DNA from: Gammaproteobacteria bacterium
GTDB lineage: Bacteria > Pseudomonadota > Gammaproteobacteria > Arenicellales > Arenicellaceae
Reading direction: 5' to 3'
DNA length: 22,366 nucleotides
Assembly: GCA_030426005.1 (NCBI GenBank)
Contig: JAUHZM010000009.1
Location: 1-22,366 of the forward strand
Shown here: positions 8,214-15,550 of the stretch, one piece after another
Position numbering within the stretch: the first letter of the stretch is position 1
Layout of the letters: every line of letters starts with the position of its first letter
Translations under genes and position numbers: made by a program
Notes under the pieces: generated by a model
The model's database searches: none
Seen by the model: only the letters and a program-made list of their open reading frames with translations
What the model was told of the DNA's origin: nothing

Positions 8214-10571
8214 CTATAGGCCGTCTGAAATAGCTTGGATCAGCTCTCCATTAGCCGTATCACCACTAAACTCCCAGAAGAACGCACCACCGAGACCTTG
8301 CTGGTTTGCGTAATTCATTTTTCCTTGGATAGTAGCGGGCGTATCGTAGCTCCACCAATTGTTACCACAATATGCGTACGCAGTTCCGGCCACGACTCCG
8401 GTTGCAGGACACGAGTTTTTCAGAACTTTGTAGTCTTCGATACCTGCCTCATACGTACCTTGCGCGGCACCACTGGCCGCACCACCCGGTGCACTTTGTG
8501 ATACACCAGTCCAACCTCGGCCATAAAAGCCAATTCCGAGGAGGATTTTTTCTGACGGCACACCGAAACTCTTAAGCAGCTGCACACCATTATCCGAATG
8601 AAAATCAGCAATCGGAATGCCAGGGTAGGCTGTTAATGGCGAGTGCGGTGCCGTTGGCCCATCCGCGTCGAATGCACCAAAGAAGTCATAGGTCATCAGC
8701 ATGTAGAAGTCTAGGTACTGTGCCGCAGAGCCATAGTCGGCAGCGTTCAGCTTAGCACTTCCTGCACCGATTGCTGACGTGACTAATTGGTTACCAAAAC
8801 GAGCACGTAAGGCCCCCATCAAGGTTGGATACGCTGCTGGGCCACTCGAATCACACGATAAGCCACAAGCATTTGGGTACTCCCAGTCAATATCAATTCC
8901 ATCAAACACATCTGCCCAACGACTATCGTTCACGAGGTCATAGCAAGAGTTTGCAAACGCCTGCGCGTTAGCCGCAGCCTGGCCAAAACCACCCGACCAT
9001 GTCCAGCCACCAAACGACCAGACCACTTTGATGTGTGGATACAGTGCTTTGAGTTTACGAATCTGATTGAAGTTGCCACGCAGTGCACCCGTATCCCAGG
9101 TATCGCTTGTGCCATCTACGCTCGAAGCAGCATCGTAGTACTTATCGTACGCCGCATAGGAATCTCCGATTTTACATTCACCGTTCTGTACGTTACCGAA
9201 TGCGTAGACAATGTGTGTCAACTTCTCAGCGGAACCGCTCGTGACCAGATCTTTGATGTGGTAATTGCGTCCATACACGCCCCACTCAGTAAAGTAGCCA
9301 ACGACTTTTTTATTTCCGGTCGGCGGGTTGGTAGTAGTGATCGTCGCGCTGGTGGTGCTGGTGTTCGTTGCACCATCGTCATCCGTTACCGTGAGACTCA
9401 CCGTGTAGCTTCCAGCAGACGAGTAAGCATGGGTTGGGTTAGCGGTGCTTGAACTTGCACCATCACCAAAATCCCAGGCGTAGCTCACAATGCTGCCATC
9501 AGCGTCTTGCGAGCCAGCACTACTAAATGCAACACCGGTTCCAACCAAACCGCTATATGGTCCATTCGCATCGGCAACAGGATCCAAATTGCCGCCAACC
9601 GACGAAATCGTCGCGGTGGTTGAATTGCTCCCCGTTGCACCGTCGTTGTCGGTCACGGTTAATGTGACCGTGTAGCTACCTGCATTCGCATAGGTGTGCG
9701 TCGGATTAGCACCTGTCGCGCTGCCGCCGTCACCAAAACTCCAGCTATAACTGACGATCTGACCGTCCGGATCAACCGAACCTGCACTACTGAAACTGAT
9801 TGCAGAACCAGCACTTCCAGAATAGGGTCCATTAACATCCGCACTTGGGGCTGCATTACCGCTGCAGTTACCTACTTCAGACCAGGCATCTTGCCAGTGT
9901 GCACCAACGCCCGGCTCGTAAGCCCAGGCCGCAGATGAAGAACACCAGCCCGCAATATTGCACACAAATTCTTTGCCGACGTTACTCACATGCTGACCAG
10001 CAGAATAGCTCTGACCAGCTGAATACGCAGGCAACCCATTACATCCGCCCGTCGTGCCACCGGATATGGTCGCCGACGTCGAGGCACTGGTGCTGGCGCC
10101 GTCATCGTCCGTCACCGTGAGTGCAACCGTATAGTTTCCAGCGCTGGAGTACACGTGTGCAGGACTCGCCGCAGTGGACGATGCGCCATCACCAAAATCC
10201 CAGGAATAAGATACGATCTGGCCATCCGAGTCGCTCGAACCAGCGCTGCTGAAGGCGACGTTACTGCCTACCGTGCCTGAGTAAGGCCCGTTGGCATTGG
10301 CAACCGGGCTTTGATTATTGCCACCTGCACCGCAGGCACCCAATGGTTTCCAGGGTTGGCCCGAACCACTGGGACCACTGTTGGTTACCGGGTCATTACC
10401 CTGTGTCCACCAGTTTGCACTATACGCGCTGCCGCTGGCTTGCACTGTATCGCCACCGGTGTACACCTGGGACGCGCTCCAACTACTCAGTGAACTACAG
10501 TCAACAGCATGCGCACTGGCCGAGAATATGCCGGCAGTCGCAATGGTTAACGATTTAACTAACTTGTACAT
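8214..10571 (-). CDS. Secreted multidomain GH18 chitinase (subfamily A-like)
   Basis: A 785-aa secreted chitinase. Domains in order: signal peptide (cut near SASAHA, about 22); a CBM5/12-type domain (about 23-80, ANWWTQ at 52-57); PKD1 (about 87-170); a small chitin-binding domain with four cysteines (C177, C204, C210, C236), probably CBM73-like; PKD2 (about 239-323); PKD3 (about 329-412); and GH18 (about 420-785). The catalytic motif is intact as DGIDIDWE (557-564) with E564 as acid/base, followed by YP; SFGGW (519-523), MTYDF (626-630) and FFWEFSGD (764-771) are GH18 landmarks. The DIDWEYP form and the larger insertion between MTYDF and the end fit subfamily A. GGAGGA lies 7 nt before the ATG. 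Two LacI/NagR-type operators flank the predicted promoter upstream, so chitin-derived sugars probably induce it. Together with the next gene it would supply complementary chitin-depolymerising activities. Confidence 0.95.
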   Translation of the reverse strand: MYKLVKSLTIATAGIFSASAHAVDCSSLSSWSASQVYTGGDTVQASGSAYSANWWTQGNDPVTNSGPSGSGQPWKPLGACGAGGNNQSPVANANGPYSGTVGSNVAFSSAGSSDSDGQIVSYSWDFGDGASSTAASPAHVYSSAGNYTVALTVTDDDGASTSASTSATISGGTTGGCNGLPAYSAGQSYSAGQHVSNVGKEFVCNIAGWCSSSAAWAYEPGVGAHWQDAWSEVGNCSGNAAPSADVNGPYSGSAGSAISFSSAGSVDPDGQIVSYSWSFGDGGSATGANPTHTYANAGSYTVTLTVTDNDGATGSNSTTATISSVGGNLDPVADANGPYSGLVGTGVAFSSAGSQDADGSIVSYAWDFGDGASSSTANPTHAYSSAGSYTVSLTVTDDDGATNTSTTSATITTTNPPTGNKKVVGYFTEWGVYGRNYHIKDLVTSGSAEKLTHIVYAFGNVQNGECKIGDSYAAYDKYYDAASSVDGTSDTWDTGALRGNFNQIRKLKALYPHIKVVWSFGGWTWSGGFGQAAANAQAFANSCYDLVNDSRWADVFDGIDIDWEYPNACGLSCDSSGPAAYPTLMGALRARFGNQLVTSAIGAGSAKLNAADYGSAAQYLDFYMLMTYDFFGAFDADGPTAPHSPLTAYPGIPIADFHSDNGVQLLKSFGVPSEKILLGIGFYGRGWTGVSQSAPGGAASGAAQGTYEAGIEDYKVLKNSCPATGVVAGTAYAYCGNNWWSYDTPATIQGKMNYANQQGLGGAFFWEFSGDTANGELIQAISDGL
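9336..9857 (-). repeat. Tandem PKD-domain coding units
   Basis: Two adjacent PKD units (residues about 239-323 and 329-412 of the chitinase) share PxADANGPYSG-like starts, FSSAGS, SYxWxFGDG and YTVxLTVTDxDGA blocks. A third copy lies before the four-cysteine domain, at about 10062-10313. The extra tandem copy is the main difference in linker architecture from the neighbouring chitinase, which has only one PKD unit at this position. Confidence 0.8.
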
Positions 10572-10718
10572 CTACTAATCCTCCATTAAATAGCCGAGCT
10601 GCTTGTGGGGTTATCGGCTACATGAGTAAATATGCTGCCCCACCACTAAAGAGTAGGAAGGCGGTTAAAGCAGCATGGCGAACTCGACCAGGAATCACCA
10701 TTGACTGGTCGACGAAAT

Positions 10719-10730
10719 GACAACGTTGTC
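10719..10730. promoter_or_regulatory. LacI/NagR-type operator, chitinase-proximal
   Basis: Perfect palindrome GACAACGTTGTC, with an extra upstream T giving TGACAACGTTGTC. It lies immediately downstream of the predicted -10 box, where the transcription start would fall, a position from which a bound repressor blocks initiation. Confidence 0.78.
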
Positions 10731-10733
10731 CGA

Positions 10734-10762
10734 ATCCTACACGATCGAGACAACGTTGTCTA
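10734..10762 (-). promoter_or_regulatory. Predicted promoter of the chitinase genes
   Basis: TAGACA (10762-10757, five of six matches to the -35 consensus), a 17-nt spacer and TAGGAT (10739-10734, four of six) form a plausible sigma-70 promoter. The -35 overlaps one operator and the start site would fall in the other. The layout parallels the receptor promoter. Confidence 0.6.
10748..10761. promoter_or_regulatory. LacI/NagR-type operator, chitinase-distal
   Basis: A perfect 14-bp palindrome, AGACAACGTTGTCT, overlaps the predicted -35 box. Its centre is 30 bp (about three helical turns) from the proximal operator. Confidence 0.78.
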
Positions 10763-10870
10763 ATGTCTAGAATCTAATAATTGAGGAAATGTAGATTGAT
10801 GTCGCTGAGACCAGCGAACAAGCGAGTGTGTCAATCCTTGGCAATTCGCCGCCACTCCACCATAGCGAGA

Positions 10871-12025
10871 CTAGTCGACAGATTCGCCCAAAATCTCTGA
10901 GGTATGCTGCCCTAACAAAGGCGGCGGTCGGTGATAGCGTATTGGTGTGCGCGAAAATTTGATGGGATTGGCGACCAACTTTAGTTCGCTGCATTGCGGA
11001 TGCGGCATACTGACAACCATATCGCGCGCGTTCACCTGAGGATCGTTGAACACTGCCGCCATGTCATTGATAGGGGCGCTTGGAACGCCCAGCTCATCGA
11101 ACAATCGTCGCCAGTCCGCCGTGTCACGAGTCGCCATGGCTTCTGCGATAATTGTGACTAAAGCACCACGATTCGCCACCCGTTGTCGGTTAGTAGCAAA
11201 CTTAGGATTTTCAGCTAGGGTTGGCCAACCAATCGCCTCACACAGCTTAGCAAATTGCGTATCGTTGCCCACCGCCACAATACAATGTCCGTCTTGAGTG
11301 GCGAAACTCTGATACGGCACGATGTTAGGATGCGCATTACCCATGGGTTTCGGTACCATCTTACCAACCAGGTAATTACTGGCTTGATTGGCCATGGCCG
11401 AGACCGCAACATCCATCAGCGACATATCAATGTGCTGACCTAACCCAGATCGCTCTCGCTCGGCCAGCGCGGCAAGGATGCCAATTGTGGCGTATAAACC
11501 CGTCATAATATCCGTGACCGCCACACCAACCTTTTGCGGCTCACCATCAAGCGACCCGGTCACACTCATCAAGCCGCTCATGCCCTGAATTAAAAAGTCG
11601 TAGCCGGGGCGATGCGCGTACGGACCTGTCTGACCAAAACCCGTGATCGAGCAATACACAAGTTTCGGATTCAGCGCGCTGACGCTCGCATAATCCAATT
11701 GATACTCAGCCAATTGGCCGGACTTAAAGTTCTCGATCAGCACATCGGATTCCTGAATCAAGCGATGTAGCTGCGCTTGGCCGCCCGCCGATTTGATGTC
11801 AATGCAGACCGATCGCTTACCGCGGTTAGCACACAGAAAATACGCACTCTCAGTCTCTGAACCACCGATATTGGGTGGCCCCCAACGTCGCGTATCGTCA
11901 CCGACATCAGGCTGCTCTACCTTAATCACATCTGCGCCCATGTCTGCCAGCGTCTGGCCAGCCCAAGGTCCTGCTAAAACCCGTGACAAATCAAGAACTT
12001 TTAGATGTGAGAGTGCGTCGTTCAT
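10871..12025 (-). CDS. CaiB/BaiF-family (class III) CoA-transferase
   Basis: A 384-aa cytoplasmic enzyme of about the usual length (roughly 380-430 aa) for class III CoA-transferases, which move CoA between carboxylic acids. The start is typical of the family: LKVLDLSRVLAGPWAGQTLADMGADVIKVEQP (8-39). ANRGKRS (66-72) and IENFKSGQLA (97-106) are family blocks. The catalytic aspartate is D172 in VAVTDIMTGLYA, at the position of D169 in formyl-CoA transferase. GGGGAG lies about 11 nt before the ATG. It stands alone: its upstream neighbour is divergent, and the chitinase promoter lies downstream. Substrate cannot be told from sequence; a succinyl-CoA:dicarboxylate type is one option. There is no evident link to saccharide use. 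Confidence 0.9.
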   Translation of the reverse strand: MNDALSHLKVLDLSRVLAGPWAGQTLADMGADVIKVEQPDVGDDTRRWGPPNIGGSETESAYFLCANRGKRSVCIDIKSAGGQAQLHRLIQESDVLIENFKSGQLAEYQLDYASVSALNPKLVYCSITGFGQTGPYAHRPGYDFLIQGMSGLMSVTGSLDGEPQKVGVAVTDIMTGLYATIGILAALAERERSGLGQHIDMSLMDVAVSAMANQASNYLVGKMVPKPMGNAHPNIVPYQSFATQDGHCIVAVGNDTQFAKLCEAIGWPTLAENPKFATNRQRVANRGALVTIIAEAMATRDTADWRRLFDELGVPSAPINDMAAVFNDPQVNARDMVVSMPHPQCSELKLVANPIKFSRTPIRYHRPPPLLGQHTSEILGESVD

Positions 12026-12205
12026 GACTTATATGTCTCCCCAATACGGTTATTCGATTGATGGTCAGAACTGGTGATAGTAACTCACCAAATTCATTAA
12101 AAATGAAAAATCTATCTTTGTTTCGGCTGCTATAGTTTTCTGATCGCGGACATGCAGTTGTGATCGGTAGCTGAGCACCACTAACCTTAGAACAAAGGAG
12201 AAAGT
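12026..12205. promoter_or_regulatory. Divergent intergenic region with extended -10 promoter
   Basis: The region separates the CoA-transferase (minus) from the leader/YWTD/dipeptidase operon (plus). TGCTATAGT at 12128-12136 is an extended -10 element on the plus strand, with no convincing -35. It would start transcription near 12143 and leave a 60-nt leader before the first ATG. A dyad TGGTGA/TCACCA with a 7-nt gap is at 12072-12090 and could be an operator for either gene. Confidence 0.4.
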
Positions 12206-12265
12206 ATGTTGAAGAAAACAAGGCTTGTATTAATTCCAACAGGCGTCGACGTCAGAAATGGGTAA
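12206..12265 (+). CDS. Possible 19-residue leader peptide
   Basis: A short reading frame, MLKKTRLVLIPTGVDVRNG, follows a strong ribosome-binding site (AAAGGAG at 12194-12200, 5 nt before the ATG). It ends in TAATG, so its stop overlaps the start of the 216-aa gene by one base. That gene has no ribosome-binding site of its own, so translation of the short frame probably feeds ribosomes into it by coupling. The peptide has no attenuation-type run of one amino acid. The alternative is that a frame error split a longer N-terminus from the next gene, though that product already begins with its own hydrophobic segment. I cannot tell whether the peptide itself has a function. Confidence 0.5.
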   Translation: MLKKTRLVLIPTGVDVRNG

Positions 12266-12915
12266 TGCGCACTAGTCTTATCACCATCCTGCTGATTTGT
12301 TCCCTGATCGCGATATCTTGGCTGCGCTCAAACCCTGGCGAAGAAAGTAATCCAGTGGTACCAGCTGATCACGCGGCGATAAATAGTGATTCTGCGATAG
12401 AACAGCCTATTCAGACTGAGCACAAAAGACACCTCCCAACCAATACGTCAGATGTGCCAGTTTATGCTGATGAAGAATTCCTTTCTCAACTCAACCAACC
12501 CTACGCATTTGGCGTAGACCCAACTTCCCGGCGTCTGATTTGGACCAGCGCTGGTGACGAGACATTCAAAACAGCAAATAGCGATGGATCGGACATCCGC
12601 GTGATTCCCACCAATTTCGAGGACCCATATGACTTGGAGATAGACTCTTCTTTTGGTCATACCTTGTTCATGATTTCAGAAGGCACTGTGCAACGCCGCG
12701 CCGTCGATCTTCAAGCGAACACACATACGGACACTGCGCTGTTCACCTTGCCCACCGAAACCATTCACGGCCTCGGGTATGACGAACACGCCAATATGCT
12801 CTATCTCGGCGATAGCCTCGGACGACCTCGATTCGCAATATCGCTAAACGACGAACCAAAAATCACGATAGAAACAATAACCCTACTCACCCATTCCACA
12901 CAGGAGGAACCATGA
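12265..12915 (+). CDS. Membrane-anchored protein with YWTD-propeller-like repeats
   Basis: A 216-aa protein with an N-terminal hydrophobic helix (about 4-20; a cysteine at 12 but no proper lipobox), then a polar linker and three repeats of about 43 residues. These resemble the YWTD beta-propeller repeats of LDL-receptor-type proteins: RLIWTSAGDETFKTANSDGSD (90-110), HTLFMISEGTVQRRAVDL (132-149) and NMLYLGDSLGRPRFAISLND (177-196). A closed six-bladed propeller would need about twice this length, so it is a half propeller, may dimerise, or may be a diverged remnant. The start overlaps the leader stop (TAATG) and the end overlaps the dipeptidase-like start by 4 nt (ATGA), which argues for a functional, co-translated gene. 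The specific role is unknown; a surface or periplasmic partner of the metallohydrolase is an inference from the coupling. Confidence 0.72.
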   Translation: MRTSLITILLICSLIAISWLRSNPGEESNPVVPADHAAINSDSAIEQPIQTEHKRHLPTNTSDVPVYADEEFLSQLNQPYAFGVDPTSRRLIWTSAGDETFKTANSDGSDIRVIPTNFEDPYDLEIDSSFGHTLFMISEGTVQRRAVDLQANTHTDTALFTLPTETIHGLGYDEHANMLYLGDSLGRPRFAISLNDEPKITIETITLLTHSTQEEP

Positions 12916-14459
12916 CAACAGCACGAAAATTTACTTCGCCTCGGTGGTCGACGATCACCACCGCGTTACTTTTGGCAGTCACCTTATTGGCGGCCACTTC
13001 CCGCGCGCACGCACAAACAATTGACGGCTTTGTGGATCTGCATTCGCACTTGATGGCTGAACATACCTTTGGTGGCAGTTGGTACTGGGGTACGGTTGAA
13101 GGTTCCATCGACTGGGCACTGCGACGCTGTGACGGCAACCCAGCGCAAAGTCACGGTGCCATCGCCAACCTGCCAGGTGTGGCAGAGTTTATTGCCACGG
13201 ATACCGGCATCCACTTAGGCAAGCGTCGCGGCTATGACCGACGCAAATGTAAAAAGGTGTTCGGAGTTACCATTCCAGGCACCTGTCCACGCCCCCATTT
13301 TGAACACTGGCCACGCCATGATGGTCTAGCGCATCAACAAATGTGGCACGGTCACTTAAAGCAGGCCTTCGACGGTGGCATGAAAATTATGGTGGTCTCA
13401 CTCGCAGAGTCTAACTTTTTATGTCGCAACACACCTTCATCCAAGCGGCGCTATGACTGTGACGAAATGGCCTCAGTACACCGTCAGCTAGACAAGCTTA
13501 ATCAATTCGTCGCAAACCACTCAAGCTGGGTCGGAATCGCGCGATCCCCGGCTGAAGCGCGAAGCCTAGCTTCACAGAACAAACTCGCACTGGTGGTTGC
13601 GGTAGAGGTCAGCAAGCTGTTTCCAAACGGCAACATCACCACACAGCTGGATCAACTTTATGCAAAAGGTGTTCGCTCAGTACAACTGGTTCATCATCAC
13701 AATAACCGCTTCTCGGGAGCGGCACCAATTCCTAAATTGGTCCAAACCGTGAACCTGGTTGAAGTAGTCAAAGGCGAAATGAGCCCAATCAACGATGTCA
13801 GTTGTGGTAACGACTGTGACGGCGACACCCATCTAAACACGCAAGGTCTGACTGCCGATGGCGCAACGCTGGTCAATGCGATGATCGACCGTGGCATGCT
13901 GGTGGACGTGGCACATGTGTCGCGCAAGTCGCTCAAGCAGATTCATACGATCATGAATCAAAACAGTAATTACCCAATGTTTTACTCGCATGCGCATTTG
14001 TTTAACTCAATCGATGGCAGCAAAGATCAACGCAACGAAAAGTACATCAAACCCGACGAAATCAACCTGATTAATGCAACCGGCGGCATGGTTGGTTTAC
14101 GCACCGGACTTGAAGCAGCGACCACCTATAACACCAGTGTCGGCAACTATTGCGACGGCTCCATCCGATCATTCGCACAATCACTAATGGCCGGTGTGGA
14201 TCAAGGCTTGAGCCTTGGTCTGGGCGCGGATCTCAACGGCTTTATCACGCAGATGAGACCACGCTGCTACCCCGACAATGACCCGGCCACACAAGATATC
14301 CAACGTAAAGGCCTCGCACACGTCGGCTTGTTGCCTCAGCTGGTGCAGGATTTACACAATATTGGTGTGCCACAACAGTACATTGATCATCTTGATAGCT
14401 CTGCCGAGCGTTTTGTGGTCATGTGGGAACGCGCCGAAAACATTGCAGCAAATAATTAA
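12912..14459 (+). CDS. Secreted M19-dipeptidase-like metallohydrolase
   Basis: A 515-aa protein with a signal peptide (cut near SRAHA, about 34) and the amidohydrolase-type barrel of membrane dipeptidases (peptidase M19). Candidate metal ligands follow the family order: H44 and H46 in VDLHSHL, E232 in VVAVEVSK, H335 in VDVAHVS, H360 in MFYSHAH and D440 in GLGADLNGF. Classical M19 enzymes have HxD at the first site, whereas this one has HxH, so it is a divergent branch. It also has extra length (about 100-150 residues more than typical) with many cysteines between 73 and 183 (C73, C113, C125, C171, C183), which fits export and disulfides. AGGAGG lies just before the ATG, which overlaps the upstream stop by 4 nt. 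Possible substrates are dipeptides or amide bonds; none is shown by the sequence. Confidence 0.85.
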   Translation: MTTARKFTSPRWSTITTALLLAVTLLAATSRAHAQTIDGFVDLHSHLMAEHTFGGSWYWGTVEGSIDWALRRCDGNPAQSHGAIANLPGVAEFIATDTGIHLGKRRGYDRRKCKKVFGVTIPGTCPRPHFEHWPRHDGLAHQQMWHGHLKQAFDGGMKIMVVSLAESNFLCRNTPSSKRRYDCDEMASVHRQLDKLNQFVANHSSWVGIARSPAEARSLASQNKLALVVAVEVSKLFPNGNITTQLDQLYAKGVRSVQLVHHHNNRFSGAAPIPKLVQTVNLVEVVKGEMSPINDVSCGNDCDGDTHLNTQGLTADGATLVNAMIDRGMLVDVAHVSRKSLKQIHTIMNQNSNYPMFYSHAHLFNSIDGSKDQRNEKYIKPDEINLINATGGMVGLRTGLEAATTYNTSVGNYCDGSIRSFAQSLMAGVDQGLSLGLGADLNGFITQMRPRCYPDNDPATQDIQRKGLAHVGLLPQLVQDLHNIGVPQQYIDHLDSSAERFVVMWERAENIAANN

Positions 14460-14476
14460 TACAAACCGAAGCCTGG

Positions 14477-14510
14477 GGAAGCGTGCAGGAGGCGCGCTTC
14501 CTTCTTCATT
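14477..14510 (+). terminator. Rho-independent terminator after dipeptidase operon
   Basis: A 10-bp stem GGAAGCGTGC/GCGCGCTTCC (one G-U pair) with a 5-nt loop is followed by TTCTTCATT. It lies 17 nt past the stop of the dipeptidase-like gene, between two convergent genes. Confidence 0.75.
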
Positions 14511-14518
14511 ACCATCGT

Positions 14519-15439
14519 CTATCGCAACATCACCGGCACACTGAGTTTTACTTCAAACTCACCTAGTCGACGCGCACTTAAGCCGAGACCGTCACTTAAT
14601 ACACATTGGGAATCTCGCAGTACCCGCGACGCCAATGCGGGTAGCAGATCCGACATGCTCAGCTGCTGAGCTCTCATGACCACGGGCCGATCTGGATCAA
14701 GACAATACTCGCTGGCTGGTAACCAGTCGAATAGCGCAATATTTAGAGTTTGCTCTGGCAACACACCTTGATGCACAAACGTGGCATACCAACCACCACT
14801 GAACTCAACGGTGGTGCAACCAGTCAACTCGGGAACCGTGCCGGACAGCACCTCAATGGCAGCTAATTTTACACCCTGATCGAGTTGCGTGAGGTCCAGT
14901 ACGCCCCCGGTCAGATACATGGGTTCAGCAGCAAAGCGCACCTGCTCCGACAGCCGAGACACCGTATGACACAGTCGCGCCATGGCGTCCCACAAGGTAT
15001 GTTCGAAGCGCGAGGACATATACCCTTGTGCAGCACACGTCAGAAAAGTCTTGGCGGCAAACTGTTCCAATTCAGGCTCTACATGAGAACGGCGACTACG
15101 TCCACGCCGCCGTATGACGGGCACAGGTGAACCAAAGAAATCATGGCGAAATCGAGCCGGTGACAAACCAAACCACTGGCCGAATGCACGTGAAAAATTC
15201 GCCTGATTGGAAAACCCAGACAATGCAGCGATTTCGGGTAAGCTTGCGTGAGTCCCCACCAGACGCTTGGCAGCCAGAAACAAGCGGTTCCGCAAGAGAT
15301 ACTCAGCAAAGGTCTCGCCCATATATTCAGCGAACAAAGCCTGAAAATGCACCGGAGAATAAAACCCGCGGGCAGCCACTTGCTCCAGCGTGAGGGACTC
15401 GTCGAGCGACTGCAGCACATAGGACACCGCGGCTTCCAT
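14519..15439 (-). CDS. AraC-family regulator with C-terminal GyrI-like effector domain
   Basis: A 306-aa transcription factor from the ATG. The N-terminal 100 residues form the double helix-turn-helix of AraC/XylS proteins: LTLEQVAARGFYSPVHFQALFAEYMGETFAEYLLRNRL, then LPEIAALSGFSNQANFSRAFGQWFGLSPARFR. After a basic linker (RRRGRSRRSH) the rest resembles a GyrI-like small-molecule-binding domain and ends in FEVKLSVPV, the typical last strand. HTH-first order is that of Rob-like and related regulators. It lies 128 nt downstream of the GH3 gene on the same strand and may control the glucoside locus, by position only. The ATG lacks a ribosome-binding site. An in-frame CTG at 15487 preceded by GGGAGG would add 16 residues (LRTRDNYQTELRHRQR) that look like the usual N-terminal helix. 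Confidence 0.88.
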   Translation of the reverse strand: MEAAVSYVLQSLDESLTLEQVAARGFYSPVHFQALFAEYMGETFAEYLLRNRLFLAAKRLVGTHASLPEIAALSGFSNQANFSRAFGQWFGLSPARFRHDFFGSPVPVIRRRGRSRRSHVEPELEQFAAKTFLTCAAQGYMSSRFEHTLWDAMARLCHTVSRLSEQVRFAAEPMYLTGGVLDLTQLDQGVKLAAIEVLSGTVPELTGCTTVEFSGGWYATFVHQGVLPEQTLNIALFDWLPASEYCLDPDRPVVMRAQQLSMSDLLPALASRVLRDSQCVLSDGLGLSARRLGEFEVKLSVPVMLR

Positions 15440-15484
15440 GCGCTGCCGATGTCTCAGCTCAGTCTGGTAATTGTCTCGTGTACG

Positions 15485-15499
15485 CAGTGCTCGCCTCCC
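15485..15499 (-). promoter_or_regulatory. Strong ribosome-binding site before a possible CTG start of the AraC gene
   Basis: GGGAGG (15499-15494) lies 6 nt before an in-frame CTG (15487-15485) that extends the AraC-type protein by 16 codons without a stop. The annotated ATG at 15439 has no such signal. CTG starts are rare, so the call is tentative. Confidence 0.45.
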
Positions 15500-15550
15500 T
15501 CATAGTGTCAATTGAGAGCAGCGCAAGCTACGTGGCGGAAAAGCTCAACC

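Larger units (their letters stand above)
10572..10870. other. Intergenic region upstream of chitinase gene
   Basis: Besides the promoter and operators, this stretch would give a long 5' leader of roughly 150 nt before the chitinase start. A short 6-bp stem with a 4-nt loop (TCGCTG/CAGCGA, 10802-10817) lies downstream of the CoA-transferase gene; it has no T-tract and is at best a weak terminator. No gene is supported here. Confidence 0.5.

Noticed and set aside
9033..9452. 139-aa plus-strand frame
   Set aside because: Antisense to the GH18 and PKD3 regions of the chitinase; arises from its codon bias.
9336..10313. Repeated DNA possibly of CRISPR or tandem-repeat type
   Set aside because: The repeats are about 250 bp, in frame, diverged and encode PKD domains.
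10767..10994. 75-aa minus-strand frame overlapping the CoA-transferase 3' end
   Set aside because: Overlaps a well-supported gene out of frame and shows no motif or ribosome-binding site.
11991..12239. 82-aa minus-strand frame in the divergent region
   Set aside because: Overlaps the CoA-transferase start and the promoter of the plus-strand operon; no recognisable features.
12265..12330. Lipoprotein signal in the YWTD-like protein
   Set aside because: The cysteine at residue 12 is preceded by LLI, not by the small residue needed at -1, so a lipobox is not supported.
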